Positions 23,101 to 33,261 of a stretch of DNA of 64,000 nucleotides are shown one piece after another. The position numbers and the translations under genes are program-made. This DNA is from Fragum whitleyi (lineage: Eukaryota; Mollusca; Bivalvia; Cardiida; Cardiidae). The notes beneath the pieces are model-generated. The model did no database searches, was not told where the DNA came from, and worked only from the letters and a program-made list of their open reading frames with translations. The DNA lies in assembly GCA_948146395.1 (NCBI GenBank), contig OX411558.1:52833622-52897621 (forward strand), written 5' to 3'. How positions within the stretch are numbered: position 1 is the first letter of the stretch; each line of letters begins with the position of its first letter.

Positions 23101-24861
23101 TTAGATTTTACTATATAAATGAATTGCTTTAAGAAAATCAAATATAAGTTCTAATTTGACCATGTCAAACAGCTGCCTCATACTATCAACTTTAAAAAAC
23201 CTGTCTCTAATAAAAGAAAAGTCAATACAATCAATAAAAATATGTTTGACAGTGAGAGGAGCGTTACATGGAATGCACACTGGCATCTCTTCTCCTTTTA
23301 AAAGATAGGAATGTGTCAGATGAGTATGACCAATGCGTATGCGAGTAAGGATAAGCTCTTCTCGACGGCTTGACCTGATTATAAATCTGAAGTAAGCAAT
23401 GAAGGGAACGAGATGGCAAACGTTTGAGGAATTGATAATGAATAGCATCTGATCCGACAGCAGTGTCGTGACACTTTTTTAAAGCTTTTTTCAATTCCTT
23501 AACGGAAAAGTCTCTATTATAGTGTTCCAGATTACTGGAACTGAAATTAAGTTTAGACTTTTCTTTTTCACCTTGAAACTTTTGAAACGCAGGTGAATAA
23601 TTAGTAGAGGAAGATTTCTTGGCAAACGTGTCTGCCAAGACATTAGCAATGTCATGTTTTGAAGAAACTGTGTTATCGTCATCCGTTTTAAGATGACCGA
23701 CATTAAGTGATGTATTCTTCCCACTAATTTTACGTATCATGTCCCAAGTCTTTTTGACAGATGATCTAGAATTTAATCTAGAGACATACTGTCTCCAAGA
23801 CGAACGCTTACTTTGTTTAATACTACGACGTGCTTTCGCACGTGCAATTTTAAATTTGTAAAGATTCTCCTTTGAAGGCCTTATGGCAAATGCTCCAAGA
23901 GCACGTTTTCTTTCAGCTACAGCCTTTTTGCAATCGTCATTGAACCATGGCTTGTTTGGAGTTTTTGGATCAGGCGATGTTTGTGGAATACTTTTTTCTG
24001 CAGCAGAATAAAGTAAAGTTGTAAACAGATCTGCAGAGTTTTCACAGTCATCAAAGGCTTCTGGATTTATAGACTGTTCGCAAGTGGTTTTAAACAGTTC
24101 CCAATTAGCCTTATGGAGTTTCCAACGCCTAGGGCGCTCCTGAACAGATGGTCCTAATTCAGAGATCTGAATAGGGAAATGGTCACTACCATGAAGGTCG
24201 GAAATAACTATCCATGAAAAATCAGGAAAAATATCAGGACTGCAAATAGTCAAATCCAGTGAAGAATAATTTCCTGTTGCAGGATGAAGATAAGTTTTGG
24301 ATTTATCATTCAATAAAACAAGATCATGCCTAGTTACAAAATCCTCAACAGTACGACTTTGTCGTCTGTATTGGAGCATCCCCATAACCTATGATGAGAA
24401 TTGAAATCCCCCATAAGTATAAAAGGTTGTGGTAGCTGATCAACAAGATGATCAAGTTGTCTACCATCAACAGGGGAACTTGGAGGAAGATAAATAGAAC
24501 ATAATGTAATTGTTTTATTTAACGAGACACTTACAGCCACTGCTTGCAAAGAAGTATCCAAACTGACATGACGGTGAGGGATATTATTATTTATAATAAT
24601 TCCCACACCACCAGACGCTTTCTCGCGATCTGAAAAGTTAGTAAGATAGCAAGAGTGATATTTCAGAGAAAACTTATCTGTGTCTTTAAGAAACGTTTCT
24701 TGTATACAAACTGCAACTGGTTTTTGTTTGTTAACTAGAAGATTAAGTTCTTCGAAATTGGCCTTGATGCTGCGACAATTCCATTGTATAATGTTATTCG
24801 CCATTATGAAGGTAATTGTTAAATATATACCACTTATTAATGGAAGTAAAGAATAACCCAT
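23101..24861 (-). pseudogene. LINE copy 2 ORF2, internally deleted
   Basis: The endonuclease (NIIQWNCRSIKANFEE, LMGDFNSHHRLWG, DLHGSDHFPI) and the N-terminal RT linker are present. The sequence then jumps at 23383 from before the RT fingers directly to the end of RNase H (SRREELILTRIRIGH, CIPCNAPLTVKHIFIDC). Both parental sequences in copy 1 contain ACCTG at the join (near 430 and 6337), so the deletion used 5-bp microhomology or a template switch. The catalytic RT motifs and RNase H acidic residues are gone. A one-base loss near 24353 also shifts the frame within the endonuclease. Confidence 0.88.
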
Positions 24862-24863
24862 TA
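24859..24863 (-). promoter_or_regulatory. Overlapping ORF1 stop / ORF2 start (TAATG)
   Basis: On the minus strand TAA (24863-24861) and ATG (24861-24859) share an A, as in copy 1. Confidence 0.7.
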
Positions 24864-26213
24864 TATAACTCCTGTTAGGTTTATTTTGTTGGCACCTTGC
24901 CTTATTGCATCTGTTGGTTTTTGATTTGAAGGAGGGGGGTTTGAAGGAGGGGGAGCGGGTACATCCATCTCCTCCTCCTCGTCGTCTGATTCGCTTAATT
25001 CAGAGAAGCGATTACCGGTCGAAGCTGGAGGAGTACAGACCTTCTCCAGATTGATACGGAGCTTTCTCTGGCTGGCAGACTCTGAATTACGAGTAGACTT
25101 TTCTTTTTGAGACGGATTGCTCATACTTTTGCTAACATCTTTGTTAACAGTGATCCGAGCTGGTCGGAGATTTGTTTTGTTCTTTTCAGGAACGGTAACT
25201 TTGCTTTCTAGACTTTTCGTGTTAGTAGTACTTACATTTGGTTCTTCAGAAGACATTATTTCATTTATCTTATCACGCACTTCTGGAAACAACTCAGAAA
25301 GTATTTTCAACATACGTTCACAAGAAGTACATTCCTTTTGCTTTTGTGGCGACTCGGAAGCAGATTTGGTTTTATTTGCATAACTTTTTTCATTCGTTAG
25401 TAACTCTTCTCGGGATTCTACAATCTTTCTTGCCTCAAAGAAAGAGACCGACTGTCTACATTTAACATTTATTATTTGCTTCTCTTTCTGAAATCTTGGG
25501 CATTGTCTAGAACTTGCAGGATGATCTTGTCCACAATTAAAACATTTGGGATCATTTTCACATGCATCTTCATCGTGTTCATCTTCAGGTCCAGAATAAG
25601 AACACTTTCTGCAGATCTTGGTGTTTGTACACCTACTTTCATGATGTCCAAATCTCTGGCAGTTGAAACAACGCAGGGGATTTGGAATGAAGATGTCTAC
25701 TTTTACTACTTCAAAGCCAATCTTTATTTCTTTCGGAAGAGTCGAGTCACCAAATGTAAGAACGTATGTATTAGTTCTGATAATTTTCCCTTCTCTTTTA
25801 AACTCGATGCGTTTAACCTCTCTAACACCCTGCGATCTAAGATTATCTTTAATTTCACTTAAGGTGCATTTTGCTAATTCCCTGCAACGAATAACCCCTT
25901 TTGATTGATTGAGCTTCTCATGTTCATAAACATCTACACTTATGTTGAAAAACTTAGTAATTTTTAGAAGATTTTCAGATTGTATTCTCTTAGAAGTTTC
26001 CACAAGAAGAGTTCCATTTTTTAGACTTTTGACTGATTTTGGTGTTCCCAATATAGACTGTATTTGCTTCTCAATAATAAACGGAGATAAATGAGTAATG
26101 GGGATTTCCGGATCTTGACTCTCAATTAAAATGAATTTTGGAAATGATTTAACAGTTTGCTGTTCTTCTTCCGAGTCGGACAAATAGCGCATGGTTTTTT
26201 TGTGGGTTGCCAT
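24861..26213 (-). CDS. LINE copy 2 ORF1 (gag-like), intact
   Basis: This is the only complete ORF1 here, 450 codons from ATG 26213 (MATHKKTMRYLSDSEEEQ). That start aligns with MAQNKK and MAQQKK in the other copies; the longer frame upstream (MVWSIADEPHETN) is 5'UTR. Domains in order: acidic N-terminus; conserved GTPKSVKSLKNGTLLVE; RNA-binding-like middle; knuckles CFNCQRFGHHESRC, CRKC and CFNCGQDHPASSRQC; a CTSCERMLKILSELFPEV segment; a Ser/Lys-rich linker; acidic and proline-rich tail. It would coat LINE RNA. Intactness suggests recent mobility, although the linked ORF2 is dead. Confidence 0.9.
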   Translation of the reverse strand: MATHKKTMRYLSDSEEEQQTVKSFPKFILIESQDPEIPITHLSPFIIEKQIQSILGTPKSVKSLKNGTLLVETSKRIQSENLLKITKFFNISVDVYEHEKLNQSKGVIRCRELAKCTLSEIKDNLRSQGVREVKRIEFKREGKIIRTNTYVLTFGDSTLPKEIKIGFEVVKVDIFIPNPLRCFNCQRFGHHESRCTNTKICRKCSYSGPEDEHDEDACENDPKCFNCGQDHPASSRQCPRFQKEKQIINVKCRQSVSFFEARKIVESREELLTNEKSYANKTKSASESPQKQKECTSCERMLKILSELFPEVRDKINEIMSSEEPNVSTTNTKSLESKVTVPEKNKTNLRPARITVNKDVSKSMSNPSQKEKSTRNSESASQRKLRINLEKVCTPPASTGNRFSELSESDDEEEEMDVPAPPPSNPPPSNQKPTDAIRQGANKINLTGVI

Positions 26214-26576
26214 GTTTGTTTCATGTGGTTCATCGGCGATGCTCCAAACCACCCGCCCTCGGAGTCCTACAAGGGGACACCTAACCTGGGGAATTCCATC
26301 TCAGGAGAGGTGCCGGGGATACATCGCCGATATACTCGTGCAAAATGGCTAGATCAAGCAAAATTACGCCGATGAATATTTCAACCAAGCATGAAGTAGA
26401 CATCAGACAGTAAAATTGTCGATCAAACACCAAATATACCCGATTGGCCCATGAGCCACCGCCTTCTAAGGCGCAAGTGAAAACGTCATTTAATTTGAAA
26501 ACGGTGATTGATGAAAAAAACAATGAAAAGACAAGTCTTTCGATTAAAACGCCCTAGGGCAAGGCATGACCAGCCG
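26214..26576 (-). other. Internal LINE 5'UTR between two ORF1 copies
   Basis: This leader of ORF1b is joined at 26576/26577 straight to the C-terminus of ORF1a. The identical join occurs at 31277/31278. The left part aligns with 9134-9480 of copy 1. Confidence 0.8.
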
Positions 26577-27416
26577 ATTTTGTTGGCACCTTGCCTTATT
26601 GCATCTGTTTGCTTTTGGTTTGAAGTAATGGGGGTTGAAGGAGGAGGAGCAGATTTCGAATCCGAAACTTGGTGTACATCCATAGCCTCCTCGTCATCTG
26701 AATCACTTAACTGTTCGAAGCGATTACCTGTCGAAACTGGAGGAGGAGAGACCTTCTCCAGATTAATGCGAGTCCGTCTCTGTTGAACAGACTCTGCAGG
26801 GATCTTACTTGAAGTTTTATCTTTTGGAGACGGTTTATCTTTATTTACATTGATCTTAGAAGGACGAATAACTGGTTTGTTCTTTTCAGGATTGATTGTA
26901 TTATTTTCTACACTTTTATCACTTGATACATTCACATTAAGCTCTTCACCAGACATGATTTTGTTGATTTTGTCTTTTACATCTGGGAACAATTCCGCAA
27001 GAATTTTCAACATGCGATCACATGAACTGCATTCCTTTGGCGCCTGATCAGAGTTAGGTTTAGCTTTACTAGCATAACTAGTACCACTTTTCAGCATCTC
27101 CTCTCTGGACTCTACAATTTTCCTTGCCTCAAAGAAAGAAAGTGATTGTCTGTACTTAATGCTTAAAATTTCTTTTTCTTTTTTAAACTTTGGGCATAAT
27201 CTTGAGCTTGACGGATGGGCTTGTCCACAGTTAAAACATTTGAAATCATTTTCACAGGTAGCTTCATCATGTTCATCTATATCACCAGTGAAAGAGCATT
27301 TTCTACAAACTTTAGTAGTCCTGCAGTTGTCCTCATGGTGTTCAAATCTCTGACAATGAAAACAGCGCAGAGGGTTTGGAACATAAACATCCACATTGAC
27401 TATTTGAAATCCAATT
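26577..27416 (-). pseudogene. LINE ORF1a, C-terminal half
   Basis: A second, diverged ORF1 variant. It carries knuckles CFHCQRFEHHEDNC, CRKC and CFNCGQAHPSSSRLC, then CSSCDRMLKILAELFPDV, then a tail MDVHQVSDSKSAPPPS. It runs out of frame into 5'UTR after GANKI, so it lacks its own stop and ORF2. The N-terminal half lies at 30425-30911, separated by the 3.0-kb insertion. The break falls between the residues equivalent to LPKEI and KIGF in copy 2. Confidence 0.85.
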
Positions 27417-28211
27417 TTTGGTGAACGAACGTCGTTCACCAGTGTTATATACCATGTCAGGAAAATCCTGTTGGATGTTAATACATTTGAAATAAAGTAG
27501 CGCCTCTTAAATTTCAATTTAGAATCTTTCAACATTTTTCTCCGCAAAATCACTTTTTATTTCTTTAATGGCATGTTTCTAGTTTTCTTTAACGAGTGAA
27601 GATAATGAAAATTCGCCTTGAAAAACACAATATGATCTTGCAATGTTTATCAAGGGAATTTTTGATCGGCGTAAGTTTGTCGAGAGTTTAAAGCAAAAAC
27701 AAAGTTTGTGTTTAAACACCGAAGAGACAGATACTATGTTTTTGACCCAAGCCTTCGCTGGTGCAACTTGTAGTAATTAGCCGGAAATACGTGTTTATTT
27801 AGGTCATGTCCTCTTGAACTTACATTCGGCAATACTCGGGCGATCTCCGACGCCTCCGAGTTAAATGTAGGTTACAGGAATCGGCCGAGTTGAGACGAAT
27901 GACACATCAAGACACCTTGTGTCAATAGAACGCGGTTTTACATAACTTTTCAACTAGCGACAGTCAGTCTCGAGACGGGTTTTAAGAATGATTCGACATG
28001 TGTTTTACATGTACAACCTTTCTTGTATCTTTTATTTGAATAGGGGTGAACGTCGCTCTTAAGATTTTTCTGTAAAATTGCGTTGGCTGAAGTAGGGCTT
28101 ATTCCCAGCGAAAACGTTTCGTATTCGTCTATCTCAGAAGCGAATATTGCCGAATACCAAATGCGACAGGCACGGGAGATATTTCATTGGGGCCATTCTA
28201 CTTTGCATTTT

Positions 28212-28258
28212 TATGCCCCCGTATCGAGAGATCGGGGCATATTGTTTTACTCATATCC

Positions 28259-28297
<39 letters not shown>

Positions 28298-28492
28298 CGT
28301 CTGTCCGTCCGTCCGTCTGTCCGAAAACTTAACCCGAAAACTTAACCTTTGCCTTTTCTCCAAAAGTATTTGACATACTAAGCTGTACACCAAAGTCAAG
28401 GTCATGTGACAAGGTCAAGGTCATGTGACAAGGTCAAGGTCATCTGTCAAGGTCAAACTTTAAAAAAATGCTGTTCCGGGGGCATTCGTGTT
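28212..28492 (+). repeat. Family D repeat with CTGT/CCGT microsatellite
   Basis: It starts ATGCCCCCG-tATC-gaga-GATCGGGGCAT (palindrome) and continues into a CTGT/CCGT run (28257-28321). Four copies of a GGTCAAGGTCATGTGACA-type unit follow, and it ends with the inverse CGGGGGCAT then TCGTGTTT. The layout parallels the other families. Confidence 0.65.
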
Positions 28493-29224
28493 TCATTTCA
28501 ATCTGTAAAACCATATCAATTCAAAATTCTATTTGAAAATTAAATAAATGATAGCTAAATATTGAACCCTAGATACCACTCAAATTTACGAGTATATATT
28601 GCCGTGGTCAAGGGGGGACCAGATCCGTCATGCACTTGTTTACAATTCGACAGGCGGGTTTAGTTGTTAAATTATTCGGAGTAGTCATTGCGTTTTTTAC
28701 AGAAATCATAAAAATCTTAATCGATGAATAAAAACTGGTTCCATCCTTTCCAAAATACCTTTATGATTGGTTAACTACAGTTTAAGAAAAAACTAGCTCC
28801 GAGAAGAAAAGTCTAATATCAGCCGCAATACTGTAATAAGATATCTATAGTGAGTGACTTTACTAGCATCCAAACTCTTGAATGTAAACAATAGGTTCTC
28901 GTGCAAAAAATAAACCGACAATTGTAAGGATTCTCAATTCTTATTGGGAGGAAAGTCGGGAGGAAAAAATCAGGGTACTATACTTAAACTATTTGTTCAT
29001 GCAATTATTACCTCCCTTTAAAAAAATAAACTTCTTAAATAAGATTCTTATTCGCTTTTGAAGTGGAAATTACGTTACCAAAAATAATATTTATAAAGAC
29101 TGTAAGTATGCAATTTACTATGAAGCAATTATTTAATTTAAAAAGTTATACTTTAATTTCTAAACCTTAAACAGAAGTTATCTATGAATTATGCTAATAA
29201 GGCACTAGACCTCCTTTAACCTTT

Positions 29225-29456
29225 ACTCGAATCCCAACCCAGGCAGGAATTTTCAACTAGAAGTGAACTGGTAAGAAACCCAGAGGTAGCTTCGCGAGTA
29301 TCGGTGCTTTACACTGGGCACAATAAAGAACCAAGGAAGTCTTTTAGTAGAAGAGCTAGGGGCGTGTGAACCCGGATCTCCTCGTATCCGCTTCTTTCTC
29401 TCTCATGGTCCTTACCATATATGCCTAGAGCACGGAGGGACCTAAATCCTACAAAC
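29225..29456 (+). repeat. SINE fragment with a shared core
   Basis: Contains CGAGTATCGGTGCTTTACAC then GGGCAC..TAAAGAACCAAGG, alignable with the body of the next SINE (GAGACGGTGCTTTACACC). This phrase resembles a central domain found in many metazoan SINEs (Meta-type), from memory. A B-box-like GGGTTCACACGCC also lies on the minus strand. Confidence 0.45.
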
Positions 29457-29474
29457 ACACACTTTAACCTATAC

Positions 29475-29771
29475 GACCAGCACGATTAGCTCAGTTGGTA
29501 GAGCACCGGACTTCAAAACCATTGAAGTTCGACCGCGTGGGTTCGGTTCCCGGGCTGGTACACTAACAAAAACTACTTGTCTTTCGGATGAGACGTTAAA
29601 CCGAGGCCCCGTGAGACGGTGCTTTACACCGAGTAGTTAATGAACCATGGCGGATCTCAGCAGTAGATTCGTCATGTATCCTTGCACTATCCCCCGTAAC
29701 AACTAACCGTCTTCTGGGGGCGTCGCTCATATGGGCATATGCTACGGTAGAGACGATAAATAAACGGAAAT
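29475..29771 (+). mobile_element. tRNA-derived SINE, family 2, full length
   Basis: Flanked by a perfect 18-bp duplication ACACACTTTAACCTATAC (29457-29474 and 29772-29789). The head has A box TTAGCTCAGTTGG, an expanded anticodon/variable region, and B box GGGTTCGGTTCCC. The body has TCTTTCGGATGAGACGTTAA and CGGTGCTTTACACC. The tail is ATAAATAAACGGAAA. It is not a working tRNA because of the abnormal middle. Confidence 0.88.
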
Positions 29772-30424
29772 ACACACTTTAACCTATACCTAAATATTTG
29801 TCATCCTGCAGTGTTATAAAATTGAATAACGACATAAGTGTCAACCACGGAAGTGGTTTTGGCTTCAGATATGATCAAAATGAATCTCTCAGGTTATTGT
29901 TCAAAATACTATTAATAAGTTAACAAATCATAACTTTAAACAATGAGTACAGTTCAGGACTGACTGATATTCATAGGTGTTTCTTTGGTTGGTACTCTAA
30001 GACCGTTTCATCCTCTGAGAAGAAAGAAAGATAGATAAAAAAAAGTTAAAACAAATACAACAAATTTACTTGAAATAAGCTTAAACATGATAACAATTAC
30101 TTTTGTAAAAACAAACACCATCGTTCTCTCCATTTATGTTTAATTAATAAATGTACCTATTTCAAGTGTGTAAAAGAAATTTTCACAGAGTAACAACTCA
30201 TATTCTAACAAATATTTTTCTAACAGGATTTTCCCCATCTTTCCCTTTCTTTGAATTTGCATTGAAATTTCCGAACAACGGAAATTTTGTCAAGACAATC
30301 CCCCCCCTTTTTTTTTAATTATTTTTACATTCATAGTTTCTCTTCTAATTCTAATTGAATTCAATATATAATTCTAGAATGCCATCAGGTTCGTTCACCA
30401 TCAGTACTTTCAGTGCTTTGATAA

Positions 30425-30911
30425 TTTCTTTTGGCAAAGTTGGTTCGTCAAAGGTTAAAATATAGGTATTTGTTCTAGTCGTTTTGCCATCTTTCTTAAA
30501 CTCCACTCTTCTAACTTGTTTGACACCTTGAGATCTTAAATTCTTTTCATTTTCATGTATCAAGCAATTATTCAATTCTCTGCATCTGATGACACCTTTT
30601 GACTGATTCAATTTTTCATGAGGATAGACCTGTACACCCTGATTAAAGAATTTTGATGTTTTAAGTAAGTTATCCGACTGTGCTCTTTTACTAACTTCGA
30701 CAAGGATTGTTCCATTTTTTAGGTTTTTAACTGACTTCGGAGTGCCAATAATTGCTCTTATTTGCTTCTCTATTACAAAGGGAGAGAGTTCTGCGACGGG
30801 ATTGTCTTCATCATCACTTTCAATTATTATAAACTTTGGAAAAGATGGCATGTTGATATTTTCATCTTCTGAGTCCGAGAGATATCGCTTGGTTTTCTTT
30901 TGTTGAGCCAT
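30425..30911 (-). pseudogene. LINE ORF1a, N-terminal half
   Basis: Starts at ATG 30911 (MAQQKKTKRYLSDSEDENIN). It carries GTPKSVKNLKNGTILVEVSK, YPHEKLNQSKGVIRCREL and the end TRTNTYILTFDEPTLPKEI, where the 3.0-kb insertion begins. The frame is open throughout. Identity with copy 2 ORF1 is high but clearly not complete, so ORF1a and ORF1b come from different source elements. Confidence 0.87.
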
Positions 30912-31948
30912 AGTGTATTTTGAAGTTTCATCGGCGATGCTCCAAACCACCCGCCCTCGGAGTCCTACAAGGGGACACCTAACCTGGGGAATTCCATCTC
31001 AGGAGAGGTGCCGGGGAAACATCGCCGGTATACTCGGTGCAAATGGGCTAGATCAAGCAAAAATACGCTGATGAATATTTCAACCAAGCATGAAGTAGAC
31101 ATCAGACAGTAAAATTGTCGATCAAACACCAAATATACCCGATTGGCCCATGAGCCACCGCCTTCTAAGGCGCAAGTGAAAACGTCATTTAATTTGAAAA
31201 CGGTGGTTGATGAAAAAAACAATGAAAAGACAAGTCTTTCGATTAAAACGCCCTAGGGCAAGGCATGACCAGCCGATTTTGTTGGCACCTTGCCTTATTG
31301 CATCTGTTTGCTTTTGGTTTGAAGTAATGGGGGTTGAAGGAGGAGGAGCAGATTTCGAATCCGAAACTTGGTGTACATCCATAGCCTCCTCGTCATCTGA
31401 ATCACTTAACTGTTCGAAGCGATTACCTGTCGAAACTGGAGGAGGAGAGACCTTCTCCAGATTAATGCGAGTCCGTCTCTGTTGAACAGACTCTGCAGGG
31501 ATCTTACTTGAAGTTTTATCTTTCAACCAAGCATGAAATAGACATCAGACAGTAAAATTGAAGATCAAACACCTCGTTTACCCGATTGGCCCATGAGCCA
31601 CCGCCTTCTAAGGCGTGAGTGAAAACATCATTTAATGAAAACGGTGGTTTAGGAATAAGCAATTAAACATGCAAGTCTTTTGATAAAAACGCCCTAGGGC
31701 AAGGCATGACCAGCCGATTGATCGGGTCGGGCCCGCCCGACCTCCCGTTTATCCCAACTCAGGGCCAAAGTGGTGTGTTGCAAAAACAGGGCCTAGCCAA
31801 TCCCTGAGGTCACTCAACCACCAGGATCCCGTCATCAAGCATTACGGGTCGCAGCCCACGGTAAACAGGCAGGTCCATTTGTTTGGGGTCTTACCATGTA
31901 CTACATGGACAGCAGCCGACTATTTCTATCCCCCCGCCCAGCTGGGGG
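30912..31948 (-). other. LINE 5'UTR with embedded ORF1 C-end fragment
   Basis: Three segments: 5'UTR leader of ORF1a (30912-31277); an ORF1a C-terminal fragment (31278-31523) identical in translation to 26577-26820; and a second 5'UTR piece (31524-31948) that reaches the true 5' end CCCCCAGCTGGGCGG. The segment order cannot be made by a simple full-length insertion. Confidence 0.78.
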
Positions 31949-31985
31949 CAAGCACAAAAGGGCAACTTCAGGTTAAATTTTTGAA

Positions 31986-33261
31986 ACAAGAGGACCAAGA
32001 TGGTCCTAGATCGCTCACCTGAGTCTCTATGACCCCTGGGACATCACATTAATTAGATAGGTAGATGTCAAAATGAAGATAATTGCCTAAGATCAATACC
32101 ATGGAACGTTTTCAGCGAAGAGCAAGACAGATATGCCTTTTTGCTCTTTGATTCTATGTAAAAAGGGATGCACCCGGGTGGACCCCTAAACTGACCCCAG
32201 GGTCTTGATATGAACAAACTTGGAAGAGGTCCATAAGATGATGCTACATTCTTAATATGAAAGCTGTCTGCCTTCTGGTTTCAGAGAAGAAGATTTTTGA
32301 AGGTTTTCCCATTTTCACCCATCATGCTCAAATGAGCTGAAAGGTATGCGCCCGGGTGGAGCCCAAATATGACCCAAGGGTCTTGATATGAACAAACTTG
32401 TAAGGGGCCCCCAAGATGATGCTATATACCGAAAATGAAAGCAGTGTGCCCTCTGGTTTCGATTAAAGAAGATTTTAAAAGATTTTCGCTCTTTGATTCT
32501 ATGTAAAAAGGGTTGTGCCCGGGCAAAGCCCAAATATGACCCAAGGGTCTTGATATGAACAAACTTGGTAGAGGTCCACTAGATGATGCTACATACCAAA
32601 TATGAAAGCTGTCTGCCTTCTGGTTTCAGAGAAGAAAATTTTTTAATTTTTTTTATTTTTTTACCCTTCGTGCTCATAAGAGATAAAGGGATGCACCCGT
32701 GCAAAGCCCAAATATGACCCAAGGGTCTTGTTATGAACAAACTTGGTAGAGGCCCACTAGGTGATGCTACACACCAAATATTTAAGCTGTCTGCCATCTG
32801 GTTACAGAGAAGAAGATTTTTAAAGATTTTCGCTCTTTGATTCTATGTAAAAAGGGTTGGGCCCGGGCAAAGCCCAAATATGACCCAAGGGTCTTGATAT
32901 GAACAAACTTGGTAGAGGTCCACTAGATGATGCTACATACCAAATATGAAAGCTGTCTGCCTTCTGGTTTCAGACAAGAAGATTTTTAAAGATTTTCATA
33001 TTTTCACCCTTTTTGTTAAGGGTAAAGGGAAAGTTAAGGGTGGATTTCATTTATTTGAACAACTTTGGTAGAGCTTGACCCAAGGAACATCCCTGCCAAG
33101 TTTCATCAAGATTGGCCCACTGGTTTAGGAGGAGAAGATGTTTAAAGAAATTGTGGACGACGCACGACGCACGACGGACGACGGACGACGCACGACTGAC
33201 GACGGACATTGTACGATCCCAATAGCTCACCTTGAACACTTTGTGCTCAGGTGAGCTAAAA
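31986..33261 (-). mobile_element. Helentron-like repeat, family A, complete
   Basis: Nearly identical to 18979-20236. The 5' end is at 33261 (AGCTCACCTGAGCACAAAG). A CGACGGACGACGCACG-type run lies at 33160-33205, with internal units of about 170 bp. The 3' end is at 31986, with AGGACCA/TGGTCCT and CTTGT. Open frames such as KHLLLLNQWANLDETWQG arise from repeat units and are not genes. Confidence 0.8.

Larger units (their letters stand above)
27417..30424. mobile_element. 3.0-kb Helentron-like element inserted in LINE ORF1
   Basis: ORF1 comparison sets both ends. The left end starts TGGTGAACGAAC and forms a hairpin with 10-bp arms TGGTGAACGA/TCGTTCACCA. The inverse, GTTCGTTCACCA, lies about 22 bp inside the right end (near 30388-30400). 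A short hairpin AGTAC/GTGCT follows before the right terminus. Thus one inverted repeat is terminal and one subterminal. The site reads as insertion between two T residues, with no duplication. No Rep/helicase ORF is present, so it is non-autonomous. It contains a family D repeat and two SINE pieces; the rest (27600-28200, 28500-29220, 29790-30380) holds nothing I recognise. Confidence 0.65.
20992..31962 (-). mobile_element. Composite LINE insertion with 12-bp target-site duplication
   Basis: AGCACAAAAGGG occurs at 20992-21003, directly before the LINE 3' tail (ATTCATTCATTCATT on the minus strand). It occurs again at 31951-31962, directly after the LINE 5' terminus. The interior, read on the minus strand, is: 5'UTR piece (31948-31524), ORF1a C-end (31523-31278), 5'UTR, ORF1a N-half, Helentron-like insertion, ORF1a C-half, 5'UTR, ORF1b (intact), ORF2 N-half, ORF2 tail with 3'UTR and CATT tail, RT thumb, RNase H, 3'UTR and CATT tail. 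One duplication at the outer ends implies one integration, or an array grown inside one insertion. Confidence 0.8.

Noticed and set aside
26281..26523. Conserved open frame EGGGSWANRVYLVFD in LINE leaders (also 30965-31222, 8804-9451)
   Set aside because: It lies in 5'UTR, ends differ between copies, and similarity is explained by recent duplication of the leader.
18979..33261. Large segmental duplication bounded by the two near-identical family A repeats
   Set aside because: The flanks beyond each repeat differ, and each repeat has its own proper ends, so two independent recent insertions explain them better.
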